A stretch of DNA of 52,526 nt from Fimbriimonadaceae bacterium. GTDB lineage: Bacteria; Armatimonadota; Fimbriimonadia; Fimbriimonadales; Fimbriimonadaceae. Where the stretch lies: positions 1 to 52,526 of the forward strand of contig JAICWL010000012.1 of the NCBI GenBank assembly GCA_025934835.1, written 5' to 3'. Below the pieces are notes generated by a model. That model saw only the letters and a list, made by a program, of their open reading frames with translations. It was not told the origin of the DNA and made no database searches. Both the position numbers and the translations under genes were made by a program. Below are positions 7,360 through 16,442 of the stretch, piece by piece (position 1 is the first letter of the stretch; each line of letters starts with the position of its first letter).

Positions 7360-8515
7360 GCCAAGAGGCGCCGCGAGCTTGGCGGCGTTCGCTGCTCTCG
7401 TGCCGATTTGTGGCGCTTTCGGCTTGCCGTGCGCACAAAACCACGATAGCTTCAAGGCTCGCGAGCTTCTTGCAAAAAGTCTCCGGCGCGCATTCGACGT
7501 CAACGTCGTCGCGATCATCATGCAGCGCGATGCCACCGACCCCGGCACGTTCCAACGCGTCAAGGTCGAAAGGGCAGCAGACGGGCGAACGCACCATACG
7601 ATCTTGCAGCCGCTTCGGCTCCAGGGAGTCGAGTCGGTGGACGATGGCGACCGAATGCGCGTGTTCCTCCCGGACCGGCGGATGATGATCGACCAGGATT
7701 CGCCCCAACACGATTTTCCGGACCTTTCGAAGCGGATGAAGCTTGCTTCGAAAAACTACACGTTCCGTATCGAGGGCAAGCCGGTCGTCGCCGGCCGCCA
7801 GGCCTGGACCGTCGAGGCCGTACCCCGGCACGACGAGATGGACGTGAGGCGATACGTCATCGACGAGAAGACCGGCTATCCGCTTCGACTCGAAACCATT
7901 TCCGGCGAAGGGAAGCGAAAGCTGTTCTTCGACACCAAGGAGATCCAATACCCGGAGAACGTGGACGAAAGGGTTTTCACCCTGCGCCCGCTTGGCGGCG
8001 TCAAACTGATCCGGTACGACAAACCGAAATTCATGGCTTCGGCATCCGAATGCGCGTCCTACGTCGGGTTCACGCCCGTCGAACCGGAGTCGCTACCATT
8101 CGGCTTTATCGTGCAGGAAGTCCAGTACAACGAAACGCCGGACTGGCGCTCGATCGCGACACGGCTGACCGACGGCTTGGCCCGCGCCACGGTGTATCAG
8201 TGGCGCCTTACCTCGAAGGAGGTACAGGTTAGCTCGCTAGAAGACTCCACCGTTCTAGACCGAGATGGAGTGCGATTCATGATCGTCTCGGACCTCAGTC
8301 CAAGCATTCGCGAGCGCCTGCTCCTTTCGTTTGCAGGACGAGCGGAAGTCGATCCGTTCGAGTTTTGCGCCATGAAGGTCCCATCAGGGGCATGGGCCGT
8401 GGCCTTTTGCTCGGAACTCCCCGGCGGCGCGGATTTGTTGAAGCCTTTAAAGGCCTTCAATGGTGTGGCTGTACAGCCAATCTCAAAGAAGTGCGCCAAT
8501 GTACCCCGTTGGTAA
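7346..8515 (+). CDS. Secreted RseB/MucB-like protein (LolA-like fold)
   Basis: The 389-residue product has a signal peptide (MPAARPRGAASLAAFAALV...). About 200 residues then resemble the lipoprotein-carrier-like N-domain of RseB/MucB: an early FQRVKVERAADGRTHH strand, an RMRVFLPDRRMMI segment, and the pattern GRQAWTVEAVPRHD...RRYVIDEKTGYPLRLE, which is characteristic of this fold. A second domain has the RseB-like feature FTPVEPESLPFGF, then a C-terminal strand pair. RseB binds the anti-sigma factor and senses mislocalised lipids or lipoproteins. Position after sigma and anti-sigma genes supports this. ATG 7346 is preferred over 7310 because it starts the signal peptide and shortens the overlap to 14 nt. 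Family assignment is by pattern, not search. Confidence 0.65.
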   Translation: MPAARPRGAASLAAFAALVPICGAFGLPCAQNHDSFKARELLAKSLRRAFDVNVVAIIMQRDATDPGTFQRVKVERAADGRTHHTILQPLRLQGVESVDDGDRMRVFLPDRRMMIDQDSPQHDFPDLSKRMKLASKNYTFRIEGKPVVAGRQAWTVEAVPRHDEMDVRRYVIDEKTGYPLRLETISGEGKRKLFFDTKEIQYPENVDERVFTLRPLGGVKLIRYDKPKFMASASECASYVGFTPVEPESLPFGFIVQEVQYNETPDWRSIATRLTDGLARATVYQWRLTSKEVQVSSLEDSTVLDRDGVRFMIVSDLSPSIRERLLLSFAGRAEVDPFEFCAMKVPSGAWAVAFCSELPGGADLLKPLKAFNGVAVQPISKKCANVPRW

Positions 8516-8570
8516 GCCCAAACGCCTAAAACGCACGCGGGCAAACCATCGTCACGAAAAGTAAAGAACC

Positions 8571-10142
8571 ATGAATCCACAAGTCAAAACGTCCAAGAGC
8601 GTCTATATCACTCTGACTGCCGGCTTCGCGCTCGGAGCAGTTGCGATGGCCGGCGTGTTCAGCGGAGCCGTGACGACGAAAGCCGCCGCGCAGCAGACCA
8701 TCCTGCCGCGGACTGCATCCGCCATGACCAATGAGAGCATGGCCGAGCTTCGAAACCTCGACAACTCGTTTGCCAATTTGGCAGAGTTCGTGGGCCCGGC
8801 CGTCGTCGACATCCGTTCCACGACAACTCGCCGCGAGGGCCCCGATGGTCAGCGAATGCCGATCGCCGGCGGAGAAGGCTCCGGCTTCATTTACCGCCCA
8901 GACGGATACATCATCACGAACGACCACGTGGTCGGCGGTTTCGACGAAGTCAAGGTAACCCTCCGCGATGGTAGGGAATTCAAAGGCACGGTCCACCGAG
9001 CGCCAGACAGCGACATCGCCGTCGTGAAGGTCGACGCGACCAACCTGCCCACCCTCAGCTTCGCCGATAGCACGAAGATTCGACCCGGCGAGTTCAGCAT
9101 GGCGGTCGGCGCCCCGTTCGGCTTCGAGAACAGCGTGACCGTAGGACACGTCAGCGCCCTGGGGCGAGCGAATCAGATTGGCAACAGGGCCTACACGGAC
9201 CTGATTCAGACCGACACGCCGATCAATATGGGCAACTCCGGCGGTCCGCTGGTCGATGTCGAAGGGCAGGTCATCGGCATCAACACCGCGATTTTCAGCC
9301 CTACCGGTTCGAACGCCGGCATCGGGTTCGCCATCCCGGCGAACCGAGCGCGCCTCATCGCGGACATGCTTATTCAGAACGGCAAAGTCACCCGCGCCAT
9401 GCTTGGCTTGGTGCCGGTCGACCTCAAGGAATATGAGAAGAAGGAGCGCGGACTGGACGGCGGAGCCCTCGTCGAAGAGGTCTCGCCTGGCGGCCCGTCT
9501 GACAAGGCCGGGATCAAGAAGGGCGACGTGGTCGTCAAGATCGGCTCGACGCCTATTCAAAGCGAAGTAGCGCTTCGTGACCTGATGTTCACCTTGCAGC
9601 CGAGCAGCACGGTACCCGTCGAGATCGTACGAAATGGCAAGCATGAGACGGTCAATGTGGCGCTTGTGCCTTACACCGCTCCGAAGCCGGTGGCGCAAGA
9701 GCAGCCGAACTTCGAATATCGCGGGCCGCGAAGCAATCCGTTCTCCGATCCATTCGGCGACTTCCCGGGCTTCCCGAACATGCCGAACTTTCCGAATTCG
9801 CCGAACGACACGACGCCTTCCACGCCTCGCAATCACGAGGGGCCGGCGAAGCTCGGTGTGGGAGTCGGAGACATCACCGATTCGGCTCGGACGCAGTTCT
9901 CGATTCCGTCGAACGTAACGGGCGCGGTCGTTGGATCGGTCGAGCCTGACTCGGTAGGCGACCATATCGGCCTTCGGCCGGGCGACGTTATCGAGTCTTT
10001 CGACGGCAAGCCCGTTACCAGCGCAAAGGCACTAGTCGACGCCATGAAGGGAGTGAAGTGGGGTGAGACCCGCCAGCTCAAGTTCGGCAGATTCGGCCAG
10101 GGTGAAACCATGCAGAGCACAACGGCAGTCACCTTCCGCTAA
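8571..10142 (+). CDS. htrA: HtrA/Deg family periplasmic serine protease with two PDZ domains
   Basis: HtrA/DegP proteases degrade or refold damaged envelope proteins. The 523-residue protein has an N-terminal signal or membrane anchor (about 10-33), a trypsin-like domain with H119 (TNDHVV), D148 (DSDIAVV) and S223 (GNSGGP), a first PDZ domain (about 275-365), a Pro/Phe/Asn-rich linker (FPGFPNMPNFPNSPN), and a second PDZ domain (about 415-520). It lies 55 nt after the RseB-like gene and ends at a strong terminator, making sigma, anti-sigma, RseB-like and protease one unit, as in the Pseudomonas algU-mucA-mucB-mucD order. Confidence 0.95.
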   Translation: MNPQVKTSKSVYITLTAGFALGAVAMAGVFSGAVTTKAAAQQTILPRTASAMTNESMAELRNLDNSFANLAEFVGPAVVDIRSTTTRREGPDGQRMPIAGGEGSGFIYRPDGYIITNDHVVGGFDEVKVTLRDGREFKGTVHRAPDSDIAVVKVDATNLPTLSFADSTKIRPGEFSMAVGAPFGFENSVTVGHVSALGRANQIGNRAYTDLIQTDTPINMGNSGGPLVDVEGQVIGINTAIFSPTGSNAGIGFAIPANRARLIADMLIQNGKVTRAMLGLVPVDLKEYEKKERGLDGGALVEEVSPGGPSDKAGIKKGDVVVKIGSTPIQSEVALRDLMFTLQPSSTVPVEIVRNGKHETVNVALVPYTAPKPVAQEQPNFEYRGPRSNPFSDPFGDFPGFPNMPNFPNSPNDTTPSTPRNHEGPAKLGVGVGDITDSARTQFSIPSNVTGAVVGSVEPDSVGDHIGLRPGDVIESFDGKPVTSAKALVDAMKGVKWGETRQLKFGRFGQGETMQSTTAVTFR

Positions 10143-10156
10143 GCCTCTTGCACATC

Positions 10157-10193
10157 AGCGGGGCATGGACTACAAGTCCATGCCCCGCTTTTT
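10157..10193 (+). terminator. Strong intrinsic terminator after htrA
   Basis: A perfect 15-bp stem (AGCGGGGCATGGACT at 10157-10171 with its complement at 10175-10189) with a 3-nt loop is followed by TTTTTCTT. There is no matching T-run on the opposite strand, so it serves the plus-strand htrA unit and not the convergent 10200 gene. Confidence 0.93.
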
Positions 10194-10199
10194 CTTGTG

Positions 10200-11966
10200 C
10201 TACTGCCCGGTGCCGGCCGAGCCGGCGGTCAGGATGACCGGCGGGAGTCGTTGCCCAAGCGCATCTAAGTGCGCGCGCCGTCGGCGGACGTCCATCAGGA
10301 CGCCGGCAGCAGCGTGGGGCGCAGTCCGCGGCTGAAGGAATGCCTGCTTGAATACCGGCCACATCGGCTCGATATTATGCGACAGGTCGAACACCATCAC
10401 CCCTTCGGTCGACCCGCACGCGGCCTGGAGAGCGTCCTTGAGTCCGTTCGGATTGTCCCGGAAATCTTCTAAGGATATGCCGCAATAGGTCCACGTTTCG
10501 TCTCGCGCCAGGCGGTTGCTGAGCATGCCGGCGCCTTCGATGGTTGCGCCGATCGGCGTGTTCTTGCCCATCGCGTCGTAGATCGTGGCGGTCGTGTAGT
10601 AGCAGCCGGATATCAGGAAGTCCAGCATTCCAGCAAGGCCCGTCTTGCGATACTTTGGTGTTAGAAACCAGAATCCCGCTTCGGTGTCAGGTGCAGCGTA
10701 GTTGTTCCCGAGTGCCGGATACTCGCCGTACCACGAACCGACATACAGACCGACTTGCGTCGTGGGTCGCTCCTCACGCACGATCTGCCTGACCTTCGAT
10801 ACGAAGCCAGAGAGAGTAGCTGCTCGGAAAGCCATCCATTGATCGTAGTATTGGCCAGGACGAACTCCGCGAGTGAGGTCCGGGTTTAGGGTCAGCTTGA
10901 ACACGTCGTCGGGCCATTTCAGGCTCTTGCCAAGCTCGTGCTCGAACTGCTTTCTCGTGACCTCGCTGAAATCGGCTGAAAGGCCCGCATAGCGTAGACG
11001 ATCGTCGTACAGAATCCCATCTACGTCGTAGTTCTTCACGACCTCCCGGGCGATTGAAAGCTCGTAAGCTTGCACCTCTGGGCTGTTCGGATTCACCATC
11101 AAAGGAATCTGAGATTTCGGCCGTTCACCGATTGGGACGAATACCGGCAGCGTGTCGAACTGAAGCGGTCTGCCGGGAGCGCCATGCAGCCTCAAGAAGT
11201 CCGCGGCTTCACCCGGGGGGCCGTACAAGATCACCCCACCCTTTGGAAGGGTCGGCACATTCGCGCCGAGTCCACCGCCCTCGAATCCGTCGACAACCTC
11301 GCCGGTCTTGCGCAGCGTAACAGCGAAGGCGCCCGCCTCGGCTCTTGGCGCTTTGCCGACGTCCGTACACACTTCGATCTTGTCCGCCTCGGGAACGTTT
11401 AGCTTCGCAGCGAGCGGAAACTTTGCTCCCGACCCATCTTCGATGATCGGCTCGGTGTCGTAAAGCACCGTCTGCCAATCCTTTCGCTCGTAGCCAGGGC
11501 CGACTTGGAAAAGCTGATGACCTTCGCTGAACGCGTTGAGGCTGACGAAAAGGCTGAGACCATCCGCGTGCGCCTCGCGCACCATCGGACCGAGCGGGTC
11601 GAAATCTTCCGGCAGCGTCTGCCCGCGCCACTCGCGCAGTTTGGGAGCGATCTTGCTCGGGTACACGACCTGGCCCGAAATCGGCTTGACATCGAACACG
11701 ATTGTGTTGAACCCGACGTCCTTGATTTTCGCGACCAGCGCCTTGATTTTCGATTCTGTGTTGTAGCGATCGATATTCGCTGTGGCATCAATCCACAGGA
11801 TACGGGCCTGCAGGTTCATCGACCTCGCCGTTTGAATGGCCAGGCCAACACCGTTGGCGTAGGTGTCCAGCATTACACTGGGGATCGTCGGGAGGGGCGC
11901 GGCGAGCTCGAATCGTGGCGGATTGGAAAGCGCCACCCCGGCCGCAAGCGCGGTCAAGCCAAACAT
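10200..11966 (-). CDS. Secreted glycosyl-hydrolase-like 10 (GHL10/PF02638) TIM-barrel protein
   Basis: The 588-residue product resembles the GHL10 family (formerly DUF187), TIM-barrel proteins related to GH10/GH13 enzymes. Barrel strands are visible: ARILWIDATANIDRYN, VGFNTIVFDVKPISGQVVYPS, then DFDPLGPMVREAHADGLSLFVSLNAFSEG, the typical order in which a prospective patient is moved along the barrel to NYDVDGILYDDRLRY and VGLYVGSWYGEYP. A short hydrophobic N-terminus (FGLTALAAGVALS) may be a signal peptide. Substrates of this family are poorly known; cell-wall or polysaccharide hydrolysis is an inference. It is convergent with htrA, with the terminator between them, and 52 nt downstream of the M28 peptidase gene. 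Confidence 0.8.
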   Translation of the reverse strand: MFGLTALAAGVALSNPPRFELAAPLPTIPSVMLDTYANGVGLAIQTARSMNLQARILWIDATANIDRYNTESKIKALVAKIKDVGFNTIVFDVKPISGQVVYPSKIAPKLREWRGQTLPEDFDPLGPMVREAHADGLSLFVSLNAFSEGHQLFQVGPGYERKDWQTVLYDTEPIIEDGSGAKFPLAAKLNVPEADKIEVCTDVGKAPRAEAGAFAVTLRKTGEVVDGFEGGGLGANVPTLPKGGVILYGPPGEAADFLRLHGAPGRPLQFDTLPVFVPIGERPKSQIPLMVNPNSPEVQAYELSIAREVVKNYDVDGILYDDRLRYAGLSADFSEVTRKQFEHELGKSLKWPDDVFKLTLNPDLTRGVRPGQYYDQWMAFRAATLSGFVSKVRQIVREERPTTQVGLYVGSWYGEYPALGNNYAAPDTEAGFWFLTPKYRKTGLAGMLDFLISGCYYTTATIYDAMGKNTPIGATIEGAGMLSNRLARDETWTYCGISLEDFRDNPNGLKDALQAACGSTEGVMVFDLSHNIEPMWPVFKQAFLQPRTAPHAAAGVLMDVRRRRAHLDALGQRLPPVILTAGSAGTGQ

Positions 11967-12018
11967 TGTATTCCTTGTACCTTGTCGGGCGCAGAGAGGC
12001 GAATTCTTAGGCAGACGT

Positions 12019-13182
12019 TCAGCGTGCCTCGACGGGGATTCCGTTGACCGCTCCGACCGCGAACACGTGATCGTCCTTGTTGATCAGGGGGATTGTCACC
12101 CGGCCCGTCGCTCCGACGTCCTTTGAACCTTGCCAAACCGGGCTCGTGGTGTCCCGCCAATACACCACATATCGAACGCCCGGCGAGGTCCGCCAGGTTA
12201 TCGTCGTGTCGTGACCCTGGGCGCGGTCGATTCGGGGCTCTTCGGGCGGGGGCCCAGCCTGCGCAAGGGCCGAAGCGGCAAGAAGATTTAGGCGGGCAAC
12301 GTTGGCCGTATAATTCGCATCCACGAACTCGGGCAGATCTTGGTCGGTGTGCTGTCTCGAGTACTCCTCGTCGACTTCCACGAAGCGTACGGCGTTGAAG
12401 CCCTGGTTGTTGAACGGAGTGTGGTCTCCTCCGCGACCGAAGCGATCACGCCGAAATACGAGCTTGGGAGAAAACCCTCGTATCTTGCCCCGGCTAATGA
12501 ACTCGATGAACCGGGCGAGCTCGCGGCTGTTGTGTGGGTGCGTCGACGCCGGCAGGGATTCCTCGCTGAAAAGTCTCACGTGGCGGCTGTCCGACTGGCC
12601 GGCAGTGTTGTGAGTGTTTCCAACCATGTCGTTGCTGAGCACAGCGTCGATGGGCCAATGCTCCTCTTTCGCCCGTTTGGCCAGCGCCGTCGAGCCCAAC
12701 AGGCCCTGTTCCTCCCCGCTGAAGGCGACAAACGTTAGCGTATGGTTCCAGTGCCGCGCCGCCATGACCTTAGCGAGCTCGAGCGTCAGAGCGACCCCGC
12801 TGCCGTCGTCGTTGGCCCCGGGCGCGCGTCCGGACACCATGTCTCGAACTCGCATATTGATCGTGTCGAGATGCCCTCCGATCACGATTCTTCGGTCCGT
12901 ATCACCCGGCAGGGTACCGATAACTTCCACGACCTCTTTGGCCTCGGGCACCCGTTGACTCGGATGAATCTCGTATTTCCAAAGCTCGACCTGCATGCCG
13001 GGGATGGCGCGCATCTGGTCCGCGACCCAATTTGCGGCTTCGGTCAGTGTCGGATTGTTCGTATTTCTGTCGTGCCAGGACGCCAGCTTATCGACGGTGG
13101 CCCGGATCCTGGCGGGCGAGATGGACGGCATGGAAGAAGTTTGACTCACGGCCAGCGCGACGACGAGCGGAATCGCGAACAT
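12019..13182 (-). CDS. M28 family zinc aminopeptidase with C-terminal FN3-like domain
   Basis: The 387-residue secreted peptidase has a signal peptide (MFAIPLVVALAVS) and the M28 two-zinc site: H104 (GGHLDT), bridging D125 (GANDDGSG), catalytic E157 with E158 (SGEEQG), D185 (NDMVG) and a late His in YSRQHTDQD. About 70 C-terminal residues (from EEPRIDRAQG) form a predicted beta domain with the TTITW and YVVYWRD pattern of fibronectin type III. It probably trims peptides outside the cytoplasm. A TTAAAT lies close to the ATG (5-nt spacing), a possible but imperfect leaderless signal. Confidence 0.9.
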   Translation of the reverse strand: MFAIPLVVALAVSQTSSMPSISPARIRATVDKLASWHDRNTNNPTLTEAANWVADQMRAIPGMQVELWKYEIHPSQRVPEAKEVVEVIGTLPGDTDRRIVIGGHLDTINMRVRDMVSGRAPGANDDGSGVALTLELAKVMAARHWNHTLTFVAFSGEEQGLLGSTALAKRAKEEHWPIDAVLSNDMVGNTHNTAGQSDSRHVRLFSEESLPASTHPHNSRELARFIEFISRGKIRGFSPKLVFRRDRFGRGGDHTPFNNQGFNAVRFVEVDEEYSRQHTDQDLPEFVDANYTANVARLNLLAASALAQAGPPPEEPRIDRAQGHDTTITWRTSPGVRYVVYWRDTTSPVWQGSKDVGATGRVTIPLINKDDHVFAVGAVNGIPVEAR

Positions 13183-13213
13183 GGCCTATTTAAGCACGGT
13201 GAAGCATTTGTCG

Positions 13214-14131
13214 CTAGACGGGCAATCTGCCGATGTGTGCGCCTTGCTCGGATGCGTCCAGGATCCAATATCTGCTTTCCAAGCCGAACCGGCCAAATGC
13301 GGCCTTCATGCCGCGCCCGATCCGGTCGTAATGGTCCCGAGCAAACGCGATGATGCCTGGGCCGGCTCCGCTGAGCGCTACGCTGATGGCGCCCGCCGCC
13401 AAGGCGGCCTCTTTGGCTTCGCACGCGCCAGGGATCGCGCTAAGTCGGTAGGGCTCGTGGATTCGGTCGTTCATGGAGCGGTGCAACAGGTCGTCGTCAC
13501 CGAACCGAATCGCCTCGGCAACTAGCATGGCCCTGCCGATGTTGTAGATGGCGTCGGGTCGGGTGTAGGTGCTTGGCAGTGCAGCTCGAGCTTCGGAAGT
13601 CAAATAATCGAAGTGCGGAACGCACACAACGGTCTTCATTGGAACGTGGGGCACTCGCTGGGTCAGCACGCCAGTACGATCGGGCACGACAATTACGAAG
13701 CCACCGAGCAGCGCCGGCGCCACGTTGTCTCCGTGACCCTCGATCTCGGTCGCCCGCTCTAGGATTTGCTGTAGTTCGAGCTCGCTAGGATCCTCGCCTT
13801 CGAGAGCGCGCCTTGTCGCTGCCGAAAACAGAAGTCCTGCGAGAACGGCGGTCGAGCTAGACCCCAAACCGCTGGCGACCGGAATCGTGTTATGACACAC
13901 GATTTGAAAACTCTCGGGCGCCTGTTCGCCCAGTTCCCGAAGCATGATCGCGGCGACAAGGTTATCGGCGCCTAACGGCAGTTCGTCAGCGCCTTCGCCG
14001 TGCGAGACAACCGAGATTTCGGACCCGCCGAGCCTGAATTCGAAGGTGTTCCACAGATCGAGCGCCAGTCCCATGCAATCGAAGCCGGGCCCAAGGTTAG
14101 CCGTGGTAGCAGGAATGCGGACACGGATCAT
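13214..14131 (-). CDS. thrB: Homoserine kinase
   Basis: ThrB phosphorylates homoserine to O-phosphohomoserine, the substrate of ThrC. The 305-residue GHMP kinase has the N-terminal [17 protein letters not shown] block, the ATP-binding loop [12 protein letters not shown], and the C-terminal [18 protein letters not shown] motif. The ATG at 14131 overlaps the thrC stop as ATGA, so an open frame extending upstream to 14260 is not part of the gene. Its order thrC then thrB on the minus strand makes a two-gene threonine operon. No aspartokinase or homoserine dehydrogenase gene is nearby. Confidence 0.95.
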   Translation of the reverse strand: MIRVRIPATTANLGPGFDCMGLALDLWNTFEFRLGGSEISVVSHGEGADELPLGADNLVAAIMLRELGEQAPESFQIVCHNTIPVASGLGSSSTAVLAGLLFSAATRRALEGEDPSELELQQILERATEIEGHGDNVAPALLGGFVIVVPDRTGVLTQRVPHVPMKTVVCVPHFDYLTSEARAALPSTYTRPDAIYNIGRAMLVAEAIRFGDDDLLHRSMNDRIHEPYRLSAIPGACEAKEAALAAGAISVALSGAGPGIIAFARDHYDRIGRGMKAAFGRFGLESRYWILDASEQGAHIGRLPV

Positions 14132-15192
14132 GCCGGCACGCCCGCTTCGGACGCAAGAGCACGCAGGAGTTCGTCGAGGTTCGCGCCGATCCGCACCACT
14201 TTCGGCGTCCCGTCGAACACCGAGTCGGGGTCTTTCAGTCCGTGACCGGTCAGCACGCAAACCACGTCCCGCTCTCGCGCATCCACATCGCCATTACTCA
14301 TGGCCTTCCTAAGTCCTGCGATGCCGGCGGCGGAGGAGGGCTCGCAGAACACGCCCTCGAGCTCGGCGACGGCATGGTACGCCTCGAATATCTCCTCGTC
14401 GGTGACGCTCAAGATAAGGCCGGCCGATTCTCGGACCGCGTCTTCTGCCTGCAGCCACCGGGCGGGGTTGCCGATCCGGATTGCGGTTGCCCGCGTTTCA
14501 GGTTCTCGGACGATTTCGCCTCGGACGATCGGCGCGGCGCCCTCGGCCTGTGCGCCCAGCATCTTCGGCCTTTCGCGATCCGAATTCTCGCAGAACCCGA
14601 GCCAGTAGGCGCTGATGTTTCCAGCGTTCCCTACGGGAAGGCAAACGAGGTCCGGCACACGACCGAGTTGCTCGACGATCTCCCATGCCGCCGTCTTTTG
14701 GCCTTGCAGCCGCGCCGGGTTCACCGAATTCACGAGCGCGATGGGCGCCCTTTCAGCAGCCAAACGCACCAACTCCAGAGCCGCGTCGAACGATCCGTCG
14801 ATCGCCAGAATTTGCGCACCATATGCAGCCGCACCGGCCAGCTTTCCCATGGCGATTTTGCCCTCGGGGATCAGCACGCAGCAAGTAATCCCGGCCCGGG
14901 CGGCGTACGCCGCAGCGCTTGCGGCCGTGTTGCCCGTGGAGGCGCAAATCAGCGCGGAGGCCCCGTGGTGAACGGCTTCGGTTACCGCGGCCGTCATTCC
15001 GCGATCCTTGAACGATCCGGTTGGATTCATCCCCTCGCACTTGAGCCAAAGCTTTGCGCCGCCACCGACCCACGCGGAAATCCTTGGCGCGTCGATCAGT
15101 GGAGTGTCGCCTTCAAACAGCGTGATCGGCGTCGCGGACTGCGAGATCGCCATACGCCTTCCATATTTGTGAATGAGCCCTCGATAAGCCAT
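14128..15192 (-). CDS. thrC: Threonine synthase
   Basis: ThrC converts O-phosphohomoserine to threonine with pyridoxal phosphate (PLP). The 354-residue product is the short class without a long N-terminal extension. Visible blocks are [13 protein letters not shown], the PLP lysine in [30 protein letters not shown], a phosphate-binding [14 protein letters not shown] and the C-terminal [11 protein letters not shown]. The ATG at 15192 is chosen over an open frame to 15381 because AGAGGG lies 4 nt upstream and the family N-terminus starts here. It is first in the thrC-thrB operon and divergent from the cNMP gene at 15350. A second threonine synthase is encoded at 41244. Confidence 0.94.
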   Translation of the reverse strand: MAYRGLIHKYGRRMAISQSATPITLFEGDTPLIDAPRISAWVGGGAKLWLKCEGMNPTGSFKDRGMTAAVTEAVHHGASALICASTGNTAASAAAYAARAGITCCVLIPEGKIAMGKLAGAAAYGAQILAIDGSFDAALELVRLAAERAPIALVNSVNPARLQGQKTAAWEIVEQLGRVPDLVCLPVGNAGNISAYWLGFCENSDRERPKMLGAQAEGAAPIVRGEIVREPETRATAIRIGNPARWLQAEDAVRESAGLILSVTDEEIFEAYHAVAELEGVFCEPSSAAGIAGLRKAMSNGDVDARERDVVCVLTGHGLKDPDSVFDGTPKVVRIGANLDELLRALASEAGVPA

Positions 15193-15349
15193 GGATCCCT
15201 CTTCTAGATATTGGCTGCACGGCTCGCGGCGCCGAGCAGTTTTGCGAGGATCGTTCAAATAGGCACAAGGTCGCGATGTTTTGAATTCGTGGGCCTTTCG
15301 GACGGTCCTGGGCCGCCTGCTCGGAGGTTTCCTAGCCGATAGAGCAACC

Positions 15350-15802
15350 ATGACCGAACTCTCCAAAACGCTTTCATACAACTATGTCTTTCGAGGCGTG
15401 CCCAGCGCAGTCGTGTCGGGCATCGCCGCACTGGCAGAAGTCCGCCGGTTCGAAGGCGGTGATACAGTGCTGCGCCAGTTCGACAAGGGGCGCGACCTGC
15501 TTATCATCTTGGATGGGGCAGCGGTAACTCGCACGTTCTCGGGGGAAGTCGTCGCCGAGTTCGGCCCGGGCAGCGTTTTGGGCGAAATGGCGCTTATCGA
15601 TGGGGAAGCGAGGTGCGCGAACGTCAGCGCGAAAGGGCCGCTACGAGCGGCCGTGATTTCAGCGGATACGATCCTTTCGATGATGGATGCGCGGCCCGAC
15701 GTGGCGGGGACTATTTACTCGAATATTGCCAAGGTTCTGTGCCGCAGGCTCCGATCGATGAACGCTCTGGCAGGCGCTTCACGCGAGCGCGTGTCGCTTT
15801 AA
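15350..15802 (+). CDS. Cyclic-nucleotide-binding-domain-only protein, copy 1
   Basis: The 150-residue protein is a single CRP-like cNMP-binding domain: strands around [19 protein letters not shown], the phosphate-binding cassette [21 protein letters not shown] with the conserved Glu and Arg, then a C-terminal helix ([18 protein letters not shown]). It stops there, with no helix-turn-helix or kinase domain, so it is not a CRP-type transcription factor by itself. ATG 15350 is preferred over 15281, as upstream residues are unlike the family. A close paralogue follows 46 nt downstream. The regulated partner is unknown. Confidence 0.82.
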   Translation: MTELSKTLSYNYVFRGVPSAVVSGIAALAEVRRFEGGDTVLRQFDKGRDLLIILDGAAVTRTFSGEVVAEFGPGSVLGEMALIDGEARCANVSAKGPLRAAVISADTILSMMDARPDVAGTIYSNIAKVLCRRLRSMNALAGASRERVSL

Positions 15803-15836
15803 CAGTTTATGGCTTCCGGTTCAGCCAATCAACTGA

Positions 15837-15842
15837 TATAGT
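15837..15842 (+). promoter_or_regulatory. Leaderless-type -10 box (TATAGT) before cNMP copy 2
   Basis: TATAGT ends exactly 6 nt before the GTG at 15849. No Shine-Dalgarno sequence is present. Copy 2 therefore seems to have its own promoter although it lies only 46 nt after copy 1. Confidence 0.55.
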
Positions 15843-15848
15843 GATGGC

Positions 15849-16319
15849 GTGGCACCGCTCGATTTGCCGAAAGCCCTTGCGTTCAACTACATGTTCCGCG
15901 GATTGTCCGAGGCCAAGCTGCTGGAGCTGACGGAGTTCGCGCTTATCAAGGATTACCTGGGCGGCGACCTGCTCGTCCGGCAGTTCGATTCGAGCTCCGA
16001 CGTGCTGATTCTGCTGGAAGGCAAGGCCATTACCAAGACGTTTTCCGGCGAAGTCGTGGCGCACTTCGGGCCGGGCAGCGTGATCGGCGAAGTATCTCTG
16101 ATCGACGGCCAACCAAGATCGGCCAACGTGGTCAGCGTTGGCTCATCGAAGGCCGCGATCCTTCCCGCGGTGGTCATTCGGCGGCTGATGGACGAAAATG
16201 CCGCAGTAGGGTATCGGATAACTTCAAATATCGCGCAAGTGCTCTGCCGGCGGATCCGATCAATGAACGAGCACGCTGATTCCCTCGTGCCATCGAAGCA
16301 CGATCTGACCTCCGTCTAA
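15849..16319 (+). CDS. Cyclic-nucleotide-binding-domain-only protein, copy 2
   Basis: This 156-residue protein is a tandem paralogue of the one at 15350. Shared segments include [18 protein letters not shown]-[IL]-GE, LIDG, SANV and SNIAQVLCRRIRSMN. The cassette keeps the Glu (GEVSLIDG) and Arg (QPRSANV) that contact the cyclic phosphate in CRP-type domains, so nucleotide binding is possible. The protein has no DNA-binding or enzymatic domain. The GTG start at 15849 gives the same N-terminal distance to the domain as copy 1. The duplication with divergence suggests two ligands or two partners (inference). Confidence 0.82.
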   Translation: MAPLDLPKALAFNYMFRGLSEAKLLELTEFALIKDYLGGDLLVRQFDSSSDVLILLEGKAITKTFSGEVVAHFGPGSVIGEVSLIDGQPRSANVVSVGSSKAAILPAVVIRRLMDENAAVGYRITSNIAQVLCRRIRSMNEHADSLVPSKHDLTSV

Positions 16320-16442
16320 ACGCAGCCTGGCGGCTGGGCCGTACGCCGCGTGCGGAAACAATGCATGCCGGCGCTCCTTCAATAGATATATTGCGGCGAC
16401 GCTTAGTCGCGCAAACAATCTAAGAAAGGAGAGCGAATTCAA

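Noticed and set aside
8526-9965. Minus-strand open frame of 479 codons
   Set aside because: It is antisense to htrA and its translation is low-complexity Arg/Asp/His text with no family motif.
15335-15342. GCCGATAG before cNMP copy 1, resembling a sigma-28 -10 box
   Set aside because: The -35 position holds CCTG instead of TAAA, so a sigma-28 promoter is not supported.
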